Shown one piece after another: positions 12,001 to 23,400 of a DNA stretch of 64,000 bases. Origin of the DNA: Brachypterus glaber (Eukaryota > Arthropoda > Insecta > Coleoptera > Kateretidae); assembly GCA_958510825.1 (NCBI GenBank), contig OY294051.1, positions 26,089,265 to 26,153,264 of the forward strand. The letters are read 5' to 3'. A program made the position numbers and the translations under genes. Below the pieces are notes generated by a model. That model was not told the DNA's origin, searched no databases, and worked only from the letters and a program-made list of their open reading frames with translations. How positions within the stretch are numbered: position 1 is the stretch's first letter; each line of letters opens with the position of its first letter.

Positions 12001-13118
12001 TCAAGGTTATGGGAAAGGATGCTGAACTTCTGCCTTCAAAACCTATCCAACATAACGTAGAAAATGCAACAAGATCCAGTATTATTTTACAACCACCTCA
12101 AAGTGCTCAACAACCCGTGTCTTCGCATTTATTTGCTCATTTAGGCCAGGTAAGTCCAACACAAATTAACTAAATGTATTTATTTGTTCTTTAAATATAC
12201 AATCATCTCAAAAAAAAAGGTTTTAAGCGGTAGAAGTTTAGTTATTAGGACCAATTTATTAAGATAAAGTGAAAGGAAAGATAAAAAAATTTTATTGAAA
12301 TTTTGTTATTTTTTTAATTTAAACAGATGGTTTCGACGCCTATTGGTCCAACGCATCCTACATACGATCCAAGTCAATATATAACAACCAATCAACCAAA
12401 AATCAACTTAAATCCAGCCCCAAGTTACGTAAAACCAATTCCAAATTCAACCTCAAGCTTTATGCAACCAACCTTGCAACCAGGGATGCCTTATATGCCA
12501 AATTTGTTTACCAATACAACCGTTTCACAACAGCATACTTTTCCGGTGCTCTACAACAACCATATGGTTCCCTCAACCACAACCACCGAGGTTCAACCTG
12601 TCTCTTTGTACCATGAGTACATGGGCAACCCATACAATGAAGGAAACCAGCCAGATTTTAAGGTTGAAGGTAATGTAGTCAAATCTGAACCGTCAGATTT
12701 AGCTAATAAAAATTCTAGTATAACAGAACAACCAGTTAACACATGTGAATTACCAGTAAATACAATAGAACTACCGGTAAATACTAACGAACTACCAGTA
12801 AATACAAATGAACTACCGGTAAATACAAAAGAACTGCCGGTAAATAAGAATGAACTACCGTTACAATCAAACAAGCTACCGGTACTAAGGAATGAATTAC
12901 TAGCAGGTACGATTGAACTACCGGTTCAGAATAATAATCAGACTAATGTAAATAATACGGCTAATTTTTTCCAGAGTTCTAACTATTTTTATAATCAAAC
13001 AAGTTCTAATTTTATACCGGCTGGTTCAGAAATACTATTTGGGGTAGAAAATAACAAAGTTCAACAAAGTGATAGCATTCCAATTAATGAATCGATTGTA
13101 AAAAGTACAGATGTTTAA
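1..13118 (+). CDS. GBF1: GBF1, Golgi brefeldin A-resistant Arf guanine-exchange factor, C-terminal half (8 exons)
   Basis: Exons: 1-814, 5040-5294, 5961-6133, 6885-7046, 7174-7371, 8343-8651, 12006-12149, 12327-13118 (stop). All junctions are GT-AG and in phase, giving 948 residues; the 5' end, including the Sec7 catalytic domain, is outside the window. The frame is open from base 1. GBF1 activates Arf1 at the cis-Golgi and ER-Golgi compartments, and the part seen is the helical HDS region plus the variable tail. Recognisable family segments are LLSSLYSYM at the start, GWILVGNEGEIQPV in exon 2, the very conserved VRMSALTYLQRALLVHD-type block in exon 5 (here with I for L), and LTPLLSLPTFFNLWLIILDFMDKYM-like text in exon 6. 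Exon 3 is Arg/Ser-rich then acidic. The last exon is low-complexity, rich in Pro, Asn and Thr, with a translated tandem repeat. Introns 1 and 6 are large and filled with transposon remnants. Paralogues such as BIG1/2 are less likely given the exon 2 and 5 motifs. Confidence 0.93.
840..2060. mobile_element. TATACAGGGTGTCCC-type inverted-repeat element in GBF1 intron 1
   Basis: The left end reads TATACAGGGTGTCCC and continues AGAACTCGCGACCAT; the right end is its inverse (ATGGTCGCGAG, then GGGACACCC, then TATA). The interior has no coding potential. TA-flanked ends of this kind are typical of Tc1/mariner-like MITEs, but superfamily assignment is inference. A second element is nested in its right part. 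Confidence 0.75.
1386..2014. mobile_element. Nested TATACAGGGTGATC-type inverted-repeat element
   Basis: The left end TATACAGGGTGATCAATAAC is followed by a subterminal block with TTCCTATAAAG and AAGGGAGCTACGGCCC. The same block returns inverted at 1890-2014, ending CTCTGTATA. A lone right end of this family occurs near 53700-53808. Related subterminal blocks occur in the elements at 24822 and 62143. Confidence 0.7.
2081..4996. mobile_element. Large foldback element (about 2.9 kb) filling most of GBF1 intron 1
   Basis: The termini are TAGTACAGGTAAA (2081-2093) and its exact inverse TTTACCTGTACTA (4984-4996). The two arms, each about 1.4 kb, match in inverted orientation nearly throughout and meet around 3480-3610. 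The arms are imperfect: a stretch resembling the outer end, with a poly-C/poly-A run and CATGAGTGGACAAATTTTTT, is repeated inside the right arm near 3890-3975. Each arm has an AT microsatellite (about 2709-2731 and 4353-4373). Open frames here are arm artefacts. No transposase is seen. Confidence 0.8.
5613..5817. mobile_element. Short MITE-like inverted repeat in GBF1 intron 2
   Basis: The ends match CATGGCACCATCTAGCAG in inverted orientation with mismatches, followed on both sides by a CAGCTGAT segment. A further half-end with GGCACCATCTAGCAG lies near 8083-8100. The rest of the intron (5295-5960) holds two copies of CGCCCTGAAGCA about 190 bp apart and nothing else recognisable. Confidence 0.5.
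6134..6884. other. GBF1 intron 3, no gene
   Basis: AT-rich intron. A weak inverted pair, TTTTCCTACGAC (about 6447) and GTCGTAGGAAAA (about 6625), hints at an old inverted-repeat element. No coding segment was seen. Confidence 0.5.
7372..8342. other. GBF1 intron 5, no gene
   Basis: AT-rich intron. It contains a half-end of the GGCACCATCTAGCAG repeat family and an ATT/TTA-rich tract (8260-8320) that doubles as the distal polypyrimidine region of the exon 6 acceptor. No reading frame of interest. Confidence 0.5.
8652..9596. other. First part of GBF1 intron 6, no gene
   Basis: A 31-bp hairpin (AAGGCGTCC...GGACGCCTT) lies near 8759-8790, and a dispersed-repeat segment with GCGTCCGTCTGTCTGGG is near 9377. 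No coding capacity was found. Confidence 0.5.
9597..9838 (+). mobile_element. tRNA-headed SINE, copy 1
   Basis: The 5' head is tRNA-like, with an A-box-like TAGCTCAGTGG and a B-box-like GAGTTCAAACC. It joins at GGCGCCGATTGCC to an unrelated body with TTAATTAATAATTGAAATTTGG, then AAGTCCTGGACTTAGGGG, and ends GAGGTT before an AAAACAAAC-type tail. It is identical along its whole 242-bp length to the copy at 44473-44714. It is not a functional tRNA gene. Confidence 0.85.
10826..10956. repeat. 16-bp minisatellite, left arm
   Basis: About eight units of CTACTCCRTAACATCT with substitutions. The array sits at the inner end of the left foldback arm and is mirrored at 11226-11356. Confidence 0.8.
11226..11356. 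repeat. 16-bp minisatellite, right arm (inverted)
   Basis: The inverted counterpart, units of AGATGTTAYGGAGTAG, in the mirrored unit order of the left array, including the variant units. It was therefore copied with the arm rather than expanded independently. Confidence 0.8.
11610..11890 (+). mobile_element. tRNA-headed SINE, copy 2, inserted in a foldback arm
   Basis: The body matches copy 1 but the head differs: GAGGATTGGTGTAGTGG, with B box GAGTTCGATTCTC. AAATTAAT flanks both sides (11602-11609 and 11891-11898), a likely target duplication. The 3' end carries a small internal duplication of AAGTAGAATAG. The host foldback arm resumes directly afterwards. Confidence 0.8.
12726..12935 (+). 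repeat. 21-bp in-frame tandem repeat in the GBF1 last exon
   Basis: Ten 21-bp units encode heptads of consensus ELPVNTN, decaying at both edges (EQPVNTC first; KLPVLRN, ELLAGTI and ELPVQNN late). Units 2-5 are most alike. The array keeps the frame. Confidence 0.9.
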
Positions 13119-13620
13119 TTATTTTATGATTTTTTTTAATTTTACATTTAAATTTGAAGATATAGGGTGTTTATGGCTAGTCACTCCTTCTATTAACACT
13201 AGATGGAGCAGTCCTGATTGATTACACCCTAATTTGCATGTTTTGATGTGATTTAGTCATTTTTTTGAAAGTGAAATTATTTTTTCAGTGATAATCTGTT
13301 ATCATTATTTATTCATTGCGATCTATACTATTCCAAATGTAATATTGTTTTATTAAGTATTAAGTATAAAATTATATATAAAAAGGATATATACCTAAAT
13401 TCATTAGCTATATTTTTGTGTGCCTATATGAAGTTTTTGTAATTAAATTTTATGAAATTTATAGAAAATTTGCAGATTATAAATAAAAAATAGTATCATT
13501 TACGTAGGCATTTACCTTAATATTGATATTTTGTATTTTTTCATTATTGGAATTATCTTTTTAATCATTTTATTTTATTGTTGTTATCTAATAAAAATAT
13601 ATATGTATATAAAAAAAGCT
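13119..13620 (+). promoter_or_regulatory. GBF1 3' UTR and polyadenylation signals
   Basis: AT-rich sequence follows the stop, with AATAAA at 13482-13487 and 13590-13595. The second is followed by a T/G-containing stretch. Either could serve GBF1; transcript ends cannot be set from sequence alone. Confidence 0.5.
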
Positions 13621-13780
13621 TTTATTCAAGAAACAAATATATAATACAAGACTTATTAAGTGATAATATTCGCGATATGTAACATGTGGTACTGAGATAA
13701 AACTTTTTTACACGGCGCGCCGCGGCGTGACCTCCGTGTGTAGAACCATGTAAATTAGGGTTAACCCTAAGGGTTGACCA

Positions 13781-13852
13781 TAGGGACACTAGATCTAGGT
13801 CTTAAGTTAGCAAGGCGCCTTGCTAACTTAAGACCTAGATCTAGTGTCCCTA
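13781..13852. mobile_element. 72-bp perfect palindromic MITE, copy 1
   Basis: Starts TAGGGACACTAGATCTAGG and is fully self-complementary, with GGCGCC at its centre and no spacer. It is flanked by exact 8-bp repeats GTTGACCA (13773-13780 and 13853-13860), which is hAT-like. It is identical to the copy at 54378-54449. Confidence 0.9.
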
Positions 13853-13939
13853 GTTGACCAGGGTTAGAAAAAGCGATCTTTTAAAAAACTTTTACATTGA
13901 AACAAGATTAAAAAAAAGTTCCATTTTTGGTTTAAAGTT

Positions 13940-16900
13940 GGATCTGGTTACCATTGGTTTACTACGGAGAAAGACGGTATGTAACAATCGTAGGGAAATC
14001 TGCGGTATATAGCGAATATGTTTCTTGTCGCGTTCTTGCTATGTAAAAGTTTGTTTTGGAAATAGAAACAGGATAAAGTAAAAATAAAAGAAAGAAAAAT
14101 TATGGGTATTTAAAGGCTGTCAGACAATATGTTATTTTTTATACTTTGTTTAAATATACGTATAGAAGTATATTTAATATTATTATAAAATATTAATCAG
14201 TCAATAAATGACAAAAAAAAAAACAATTAAAAATATATTGTTTAATATTAGATATACATTTAAATATAATTAAGTAATATAAATTTTGTCTTATAAATGA
14301 AAAATAATTTAAAAAATCTAAATCATAGACAAATAGGAATAAACAATATTTTTAAAAATTTAAATACCTAGGTTTTAATGAGTTTACACAGAGTAAAGCA
14401 AATAGGAACATTGTTTTTTTATTAACTAAAAGTTTCTATTTTTTTTTTTTAATTAAATTTTATGTTATTTTATTTTTTTTATTATATTTAAATGGGTATA
14501 TATTATTAAACAATATATATTTTTTAAATTGCTTTTTTTATATTATTTATTGATAATTTTTATAATAATAAGTATATTTTGATATTACGATAAACAGCGC
14601 TAAATTTAAAATTAAACCATGGATTACAACCGGATTGGTTCAATCTATTAGACATAGAGATTCTCTTAAAAAAAGGATACTTATTTCTTATACTAAGGAT
14701 CTAAATAATACTTACAAAGCCCACAGAAACAGGTTAAATTATTTAATTTCAATAACAAAAAATGATTATTATAAAAAAGAAATAAATAAGGCAGGAAAGG
14801 ACGTTAAAAAAGTTTGGAATGTGATCAACAGTACTACAAATAATTGCACAGGGAAAAAACTGAGAAGTATAATATTCAGAATGAGAAAAAAGAACCTATT
14901 AATAATGACGAGTCAAAAGCAAATTATTTTAATAAGTTTTTCAGCGAAATCGGTGAGAGTATGATTAAAAATATAAGTAAAAACAGAAAGCCAGAACCGG
15001 ACTCCAGGATAAATCAAAATAATACCATATTTTTGACTAGCATAAGTGAAAATGAACTTATTTTGCAGATCTCTAGTTTAAAAAATAACTCTTCCCCCGG
15101 TCCGGACGGTATAAATGTTAAAACGATTAAAGCTGTACATTTAACCATACTTAAACCCTTATGTCACATACTTAACCTTATTTTTTCCACTGGGCAAATT
15201 CCTAAGGCCCTTAAGATTTCCACAGTTATACCAGTTTTCAAGTCGGGGGATAAGTCACTTGTCACTAACTACCGACCTATATCGCTAATAAACAACTTCG
15301 CAAAAATCATGGAAAAATGTTTAAAATCCAGAATTGAAAAGTTTCTAGATAGGTTTAAAATCTTATCAAATAAACAGTTTGGATTCCGAAAAAATTTAAG
15401 CACGGAAGATGATAGAATTGGTAAAGATGGTGACAGGTGACTTAAACTCTGGTATGAAGTGCCTAGTTGTGTTTTTGGATTTAGCTAAGGCATTTGACAC
15501 GGTGGACCACAGAATTCTGTTGCGGCGTCTACAAAAAATCGGCATAAGAGGTTTAGCTTTAAAGCTACTTGAAAATTATTTATCTGACAGATATCAACGT
15601 GTTAAGATTAACAATGTATACAGTAATTCAGTTAAAATAATCAGGGGCGTCCCGCAAGGGACGGTCCTTGGTCCTATTTTGTTTCTAATATACATAAATT
15701 TTTTGTACGATATAAATGATATCAAAAATTGCCTTATTTCTTATGCCGACGATACTGCAGCAGTTTTTTGTGGTCAAACGTGGGAGGATGTTTTTAAAAA
15801 AGCGGAGTTGGGATTAGAAAAAATTAAAAAATGGCTGGATAGCAGTCTTCTTAGTTTCAATATTAGTAAAACTAAATTTCTCACTTTTAGCCTAACTATG
15901 GCTGGTCAACCTGAATTAAACACTTTGAAAATTCACACTGACAACAGTACATCAAAGGTAGATTGTAATTGTCCTCTGATAAATAAAGTTAGTTCTATAA
16001 AGTACCTCGGCATTACAGTTGATCAACACTTTAAATGGAATAATCAGGTTGACCAGCTAACTACGAGACTAAGAAGGCTGTTTCCTAAATTCTACATTTT
16101 AAGAAACATATTAAGCACAAAAAACATTCTTCTTATTTATAGTGCCTTGGCTGAATCCATCATTCGCTATTGCATAATAGTATGGGGTAGTGCGCTTGAC
16201 ACAACGCTTAAGGGCCTTGAAGTCACTCAAAACATTCTCTTAAAAATCATTTTATCTAAAGAAAGTTAATTTTCTACCGAAAGACTATAAAAATAGTAGT
16301 GTTCTTTCAATAAAATTTTTTTTCATTTTTCAGTTGTGCCTCTGGATGTTTAGGTACATAGAACTATTTGACCAGCCTCAACATAACTATCCAACGAGAT
16401 CAATAGAAAACGCTATAGTTAACTTACCTTTATTACGGTTATTACAGAAAAGTATGTTTTATTATGGTCCTAGATGGTATAATTTAATTCCGAAAAATAT
16501 TAAAAACTTAAAAAAAAATATGCGCAAGTTTGATCTAAAAAACTATATATTACACTCTGATATAAACTACTTTTATAACATTTTAGTATAATAAAATTTT
16601 AGTTTACTTCTGTTTATACTCCTTTGGCTTCCAATTTTATATTCATTTGGCTTCCAATTTTATTGTATTTTTTTTTCCTCACAATAATATATTACATATA
16701 TTACGTACACCGTGTTCATATAGTTCCTTTTCTTTACAACTGTACACACTAATATTTAATACTAGTTTGATTACTGATTATATGTATATAATTTTTTAAT
16801 GTATAGTTCTTATTCCGCAACACAAACCTCTGGTTTAGGCGGATAGTGTAATATTTTTAAGGTTTTTGTATTGTATTTTGAAATAAATAAATAAATAAAA

Positions 16901-17130
16901 ATAAATAAATAAATAAAAATTTGAATTTAAATAGAAAAAAATTAAATTTTTGTCTCATCGCTTTTAAATACCCATAATTTTTCTTTCTTTTATTTTTGTT
17001 TTATCCCGATTCTATTTCCAAAGCAAACTTATACATAGAAAAAAACGCGGCAAGAAACTTATTCGCTGCAGTTACCGCAGATTTCCTTAGGATTGTTACA
17101 TACAGTTTTTCTCCGTAGTAAAACAATGCT
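13940..17130. mobile_element. Inverted-repeat element split by a LINE
   Basis: A left arm (about 13940-14113; landmarks CTACGGAGAAAGACGGTATGT, AAATCTGCGGTA, AATTATGGGTATTTAAA) recurs inverted at about 16958-17130. The approximately 2.8 kb between them is mostly the LINE at 14590-16925. Nearby left-flank sequence (13720s) and right-flank sequence (17150s) also look distantly related. Confidence 0.65.
14590..16925 (+). pseudogene. Jockey-like non-LTR retrotransposon, 5'-truncated and frameshifted
   Basis: The reverse transcriptase reads in at least four pieces in different frames: 14590-14860 (linker starting KPWITTGLV), 14844-15440 (NNSSPGPDGIN, TNYRPISLINN), 15409-16269 (LDLAKAFDTVDH, GVPQGTVLGPILF, catalytic YADD in SYADDTAAVF, and the thumb), and 16334-16591 (C-terminal HNYPTR and GPRWYNLIP). 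Frameshifts lie near 14860, 15420 and 16270-16330. The endonuclease domain is absent, so the 5' end was lost. It finishes with an AAATAAATAAATA tail (about 16880-16915). It is dead, but the RT core is well preserved, so the insertion is not ancient. Confidence 0.9.
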
Positions 17131-17486
17131 AACCTCGACAGCGGCATGTGTAAGCTGTAGTTGCCGCGTTCCTCTTTAGGAGGTCAGTATAGTAGAGTGC
17201 TCGAATTCTGCAAGAAAACCAAACCTCCAAGTGCGCACTAATTTTATCTGAAACGCGGTTTAACTGTGAGTCAAGTCTCATTTTTGCTTGCTTTTCTTAA
17301 ATAACATTTTACGTCTACAAGCTAGTGTAACTAGGTCGGTGGCGCGGCACTTTAACTAAACCAAAGTTTACAGATCTAATGTCCTTAAATGTATACCCCC
17401 AATAAACAGACCTAATATTAAAGTGTAGTTTAATATTGGTAGTAAGATAGTTACTACTTTAGTTAATGATTAAACTGTTTTTTCAC

Positions 17487-20400
17487 TTATGTTACATGTA
17501 TAACTTTGGTGGTCTGGATAGGTGTTTTATCCATTGTAATTCCATTGAAATCGTATCCAGACTTGAGTTTTCTTTTAAATATGAAAAATATATTCTTGGT
17601 ATCAGTGTCATCTTTTGTTTTTGGCAATGCTATGATTGGTTTGATATTAAATCGTTGATCTTTTGGACGCGGCAGCAAAAACTTCATTAAAGCTAAATTT
17701 TTTAGCGCCCAACTATATTTTTCATTGGTCAATCCGTAGATTATGGGGTTGACTGCTGCGTTTACAAAGATAAGGTATTTTGAAGTGAACCATAATATAT
17801 GATACATTCCTTTTGCCTAGAAAGGAAATTACATTACATTCTTGTTTAACCTCGTACTATTCTACTTAATTAAGCATCCCCTAAGTCCAGGATTTGTGTG
17901 GGCTAGTAGTAGACAGAACCACCGGCTTTAATTGACTTTCGAACCAATTTATAGGGAGTGTCCGCTTCACTTATGCCTTCGCCAAATTTCAATTATTAAT
18001 TAACTGAAAAAGGTAAATCGGCGCCGGTGAGAATCGAACTCACGCTATTTGGGTAGTCAAGTACGACGCGGTAGTCCACTACACCAATCCTCCCTTATAA
18101 AATAAATTAATGTATCCAATACTTAGTTTACACTTGACATTTTAATCAATGAAAGTGACGTTTTAGTCATCCTGTAATCATCAACTCGCAAGTTTTTAAC
18201 CGACTTCCAAATAAAAACTTTTCGCACAAAAAAATAAACCGACTTCTGCCTCTAAAAAGTAAAAAATAAGCCGGTGCCAATTCCACCACTCCCTAAATTA
18301 AATACTAATAATTATTTTTGTTGTTAAATTGTTTGCTGTGAAATTGGCACCGACTTATTTTTTATTTTTTACTTTTTAGAGACAGAAGTCGGTTTATTTT
18401 TTTTGCGAAAAGTTTTTATTTTTTACTTTTTAGAGACAGAACTTGTAGTTTTGTAACGTTATCTAATCTAAATTATAGTTGTCCTTCCATCTCGGCAAGC
18501 TGTTGACACCACAACGCACTATTAGTGCGTTGTGACGTCATCATCTAATAAATTAAATTACTAAAAAATAAATTTAGTAGTATTTTTATTTCAGCGCCCA
18601 AGAGTTCCACCAACCTTATTTTAAACGAAATACTAAAGAAAATCTTTGTTAAACTTTAAGCGTTAAGTAATAATCAAATAACGCCTTATGGTATAATCAC
18701 AAATTTTATAATTGTCTCTTGGTATTTTAATATTACAGGTCCACAGAATCAAGTTTAGCGGCATTTAAAAGATTTTTAGCCTGCCGTAATATTTGAGTGA
18801 CCCCTTAATTAAGTTATCCTGCTTATCCGAGTTAACCGATCATTTTCTAAAAGTTTGGTTTGTACTAGGACCAAATTAAGCCGGTTTTGTGAAATTGCGT
18901 TAAAACGATTAGATTTATCTTAATTATCCGGCTTACACGGCATTATCCGAGCGTCAAATTAAAACGGGACCACCTCATGAATGTCCTATTTAAGTTGCAA
19001 AAGGTTTCATCAAATTCCGTTCATCCGTTCCAAAGTTATGCGGGAACAAACATAAAAAAAAAAACAAAGTCACACGTCGAATTGATAACCTCCTCATTTT
19101 TTGGAAGTCTGTTAAAAAGGAGGAAATTATCAATTCGACGAGCGACTTTGTTTTTTTTTTAATGTTTGATCACGCATAACTTTAGAACAGATAAACGGAA
19201 TTGGATGAAACTTTTTGCAACTTCAAGATTTATGAGGTGGTCCCGTTTTAATTTGACGCACGGACAATGCCGGGTAAACCGGATAATTAAGATAAATCCA
19301 ATAATTTGAACGCAATTTCACTTAAAAACGGTTTAATTTGGTTCTAATAACCTAATTTTTAGAGAAATATCGGATAACACGGAAAAGCCGGATAACTTGA
19401 TTCTAAAAATCTTTTAAATGCCGCTAAACTTGATTCTGTGGACCTGTAATATTAAAATACCAAAATAAAATGATAAAATTTGTGATTATACCATAAGGCG
19501 TTATTTGATTATTACTTAACGCTTAAAGTTTAACAAAGATTTTCATTAGTATTTCGTTTAAATTAAGGTTGGTTGGACTCTTGGGCGCTAAAATAAAAAT
19601 ATTACTAAATCCATTTTTTAGAAATTTATCTTAGTGCGTTGTGACGTCAGCAGCTTGCCGAGACAACTATAATTTAGCTTAGATGACGTTACAAATCTAC
19701 AAGTTCTGTATCTCCAAAACGTAAAAAATAAAAACTTAAAAAAAAAAAAATTAACCGACTTCTATGTCAACAAGAATAATTTTTAGTATATAATTTATGG
19801 GATGGTGAAATTGGCACCGACTTATTCTTTATTTTTTACTTTTTAGAGACATAGAAGTCGGTTCATTTTTTTTTCGGTTAAAATTTTTTTTTTATGGAAT
19901 TTACAATCACCGAAACGTGACATTTTATTGTACTGTTAAGTAATTAAGAAGTGTTTTTAAGAGGTATTGGATAAAATGTTGTACAGCACACGTGAGGTGA
20001 CATTATTCACTCAAAAATTAACCCACTCAGCCCAAGAGCCTCATGGGTCAACTTTTTTCATGAATAATATATTAGATGTTATCCAATACTTCCCAAAAAC
20101 ACTTATTAATTGAATTTACAAATGACATTTCCACAAAATTTATTTCCCATTTAAATAAAATGCCACGTTTTGCTAATTAGAAATTCCCGTTTTAATTTGA
20201 CGCACGGACAATGCCGGGTAAACCGGATAATTAAGATAAATCCAATAATTTGAACGCAATTTCACTTAAAAACGGTTTAATTTGGTTCTAATAACCTAAT
20301 TTTTAGAGAAATATCGGATAACACGGAAAAGCCGGATAACTTGATTCTAAAAATCTTTTAAATGCCGCTAAACTTGATTCTGTGGACCTGTAATATTAAA

Positions 20401-23400
20401 ATACCAAAATAAAATGATAAAATTTGTGATTATACCATAAGGCGTTATTTGATTATTACTTAACGCTTAAAGTTTAACAAAGATTTTCATTAGTATTTCG
20501 TTTAAATTAAGGTTGGTTGGACTCTTGGGCGCTAAAATAAAAATATTACTAAATCCATTTTTTAGAAATTTATCTTAGTGCGTTGTGACGTCAGCAGCTT
20601 GCCGAGACAACTATAATTTAGCTTAGATGACGTTACAAATCTACAAGTTCTGTATCTCCAAAACGTAAAAAATAAAAACTTAAAAAAAAAAAAATTAACC
20701 GACTTCTATGTCAACAAGAATAATTTTTAGTATATAATTTATGGATGGTGAAATTGGCACCGACTTATTCTTTATTTTTTACTTTTTAGAGACATAGAAG
20801 TCGGTTCATTTTTTTTTCGGTTAAAATTTTTTTTTTATGGAATTTACAATCACCGAAACGTGACATTTTATTGTACTGTTAAGTAATTAAGAAGTGTTTT
20901 TAAGAGGTATTGGATAAAATGTTGTACAGCACACGTGAGGTGACATTATTCACTCAAAAATTAACCCACTCAGCCCAAGAGCCTCATGGGTCAACTTTTT
21001 TCATGAATAATATATTAGATGTTATCCAATACTTCCCAAAAACACTTATTAATTGAATTTACAAATGACATTTCCACAAAATTTATTTCCCATTTAAATA
21101 AAATGCCACGTTTTGCTAATTAGAAATTCCATAATACAACTTGTAAGTAGTTGTTGTTTATAGGATGATTAAAACGTCGATTTCACTGATTAAAATGTAT
21201 TAAGATGTGTTCAGCGTTGATGTAAAGAGAGGAAGTCAATCGGGTAAAATTAACCGTTTTTGCTAAAAATGGGCCTATTCTTTGCTATAGCAATAAAAAT
21301 GGCCTTTTTGCAAGACCCAGATCGATACCCAGTAATTTCTTAAAAAACACTGTAAGTCCGGGAGCCCACGCCCAGTAGAATTTTTTTATTACCTCACCGT
21401 TGAGACTTTCTTTATGTCCATTCAAAAAACTTCTTATATAAGAAAATTCTCGGTAGCGGAGCGTTTTTTTTTGACCAATCCTTAACTTTAGGGCGTCCGA
21501 CAACGGTATTGCCCAAATTTTTTTGTCGGACAAAGTTACCAATTGATTTTAAATATTTTTATTAAGCGATCCTGAAAAAATCAGCTGCGAGGTGCTAAAT
21601 GTTATGACGTCATAACATTACCATATTAGGTTAGTTATAACGTCATAAAATTTAGCACATCACAGCTGATTGTTTAATAAAAATATTTAAAATCAAGTGG
21701 TAACCTTGTCCGACAAAAATTTTCTGGTAATACCGTTGTCGGACGCCCTAAAGTCAAGGGTTGGTCCCAACAAAAAAAACGCCCCGCTACCGAGAATTTT
21801 CTTATGTAAGCAGTTGTTTGACTGCACATAAAGAACACATATACAGTCTCAACGGTGAGGTAATAAAAAAATCTACTGGGCACTATATTGGCTTAGTCAC
21901 TTTTAAGATGTATCTCACTTGAAGTTAACATTAAAAGTTAACAATATCCAATAAACACTGTGTTCAGTGAAATTCGCAAACATATTTTTACTTACTGTAT
22001 TTATTATAGTAACATTATTTATCTTAGCTAATCCATTGACTTTCAGAAGTTGATGTCTGTAAATAATCATGGCTGTGAAAGGTAGTCGGCAAATCATAAA
22101 CGTTACAGTAACTAAAAACATCATTTTTGCAGCTTTTTTCTTGTAACCAACTTGTCTGTGTTCGAGTTTGGCTATTAATAATTTCTCGTATTTGTGAAGC
22201 TTGACAAATATTGAAATATAGCAAATAAGTTGGATCGTTAATGGTAGCCATACTAAAACAGTGATGATGACGTACCAATAAATGTTTATGACCAGTGTGT
22301 TTTCTGTGCAGAATTTTTCCACGAAATCTAACCAGTAACGTTCCTAAAAATTATAAAAATATGGATTTGAAAACTGGCGCATTGGGTAGACCTTAATCTA
22401 TATTATGGGCGAGATCGGTTACACAACAAAAGATATTTTTTCATGTAAAAAACTCCTATATGAACATACGCCGACGAGAATCCAGTTATGAGTCGTAAAC
22501 TTTGTTTCAAGACTTTTGCTTATCTAGCATTATTGACATTTGTATCATAAACATCAATAATAACGATGCCTATCTATATAACTGTGCATGTTATAAGTTA
22601 CCTTGTATGTTCTGTAAAGAGATAAAGGTGAAGCGACTACAATTCCAACAATCCAAGTCAAGGCAATTACTATTTTTGCACTTTTTTTGTTTAATCTAGT
22701 CTCTTTTGGTAAAACTATAGCTGTCAGACGGTCATAAGTAACTGCGGACATACTTATAACACTTGTTAACAATAAAGAACCTTAAACACAACAGTTATTT
22801 ATGAAACCCCCTTTTTCGCTAGGGTCACTTCATCTTAGTCTTACTTTGTTCTTTCGTTCTTTGTCGATAGTTTTCGGTTTGTGGACAGTTTAGCTTAGGA
22901 ATAAAAAACGAAAACCAGAGCAAAAACAGGCCAAGTACAGAAGAACAAAGTAAACCCAGATGAAGTGACCCCATTTTTCGCACCGCATCGAAGTTTGACA
23001 ATATATGTGGCGCCTCTAGTATTGGTGAATTCAAAATAGAGAGCCAAGTGGCCATTAAGCAGAGGATTTATCTGGACTTATTTGTTATTTGGTTATTGTT
23101 CTGTTTTTGCTCTAGCTTGGTTTTTCGCATAAAAGGCTAAAACAGACGGCCAAGAATCAATAAAAAAACTAAACCCAGATAAAATGACCCTAATTAGGCC
23201 ATTTATTAATAAAACGTACAGGGTGGCCCAAAAAGAACGTGACTGAGAGTTCGAAATGATCACAATTTGCGTTACGTAATACTTGAACGCTCCCTTATTT
23301 CTTAAAGGGGCTTCAACTAACAACTATTATTTATTAATAATACTGTCCCACCAGGTTTTAGACGGGCTATATCTCCCTCGTTTAAAAAAAAATCGAAAAA

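Larger units (their letters stand above)
18130..21200. mobile_element. Giant foldback element in the GPCR intron, right arm duplicated
   Basis: The arms fold around about 19105. Landmarks GGTCCACAGAATCAAG, ATTATCCGGCTTA, AGCGCCCAAGAGT and TGGCACCGACTTATT, plus AAGTCGG motifs, occur inverted on each side. Outer ends: GACATTTTAATCA (about 18135) and TGATTAAAATGT (about 21190). The right arm carries a nested MITE and a 944-bp tandem duplication, so it is roughly 1 kb longer than the left. Confidence 0.8.

Noticed and set aside
12593..12874. Minus-strand frame with FTGSS repeats
   Set aside because: Shadow of the GBF1 21-bp repeat on the opposite strand.
13755..13775. Telomeric repeat (TTAGGG and CCCTAA)
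   Set aside because: Only one unit in each orientation, forming a small palindrome; insect telomeres are usually TTAGG.
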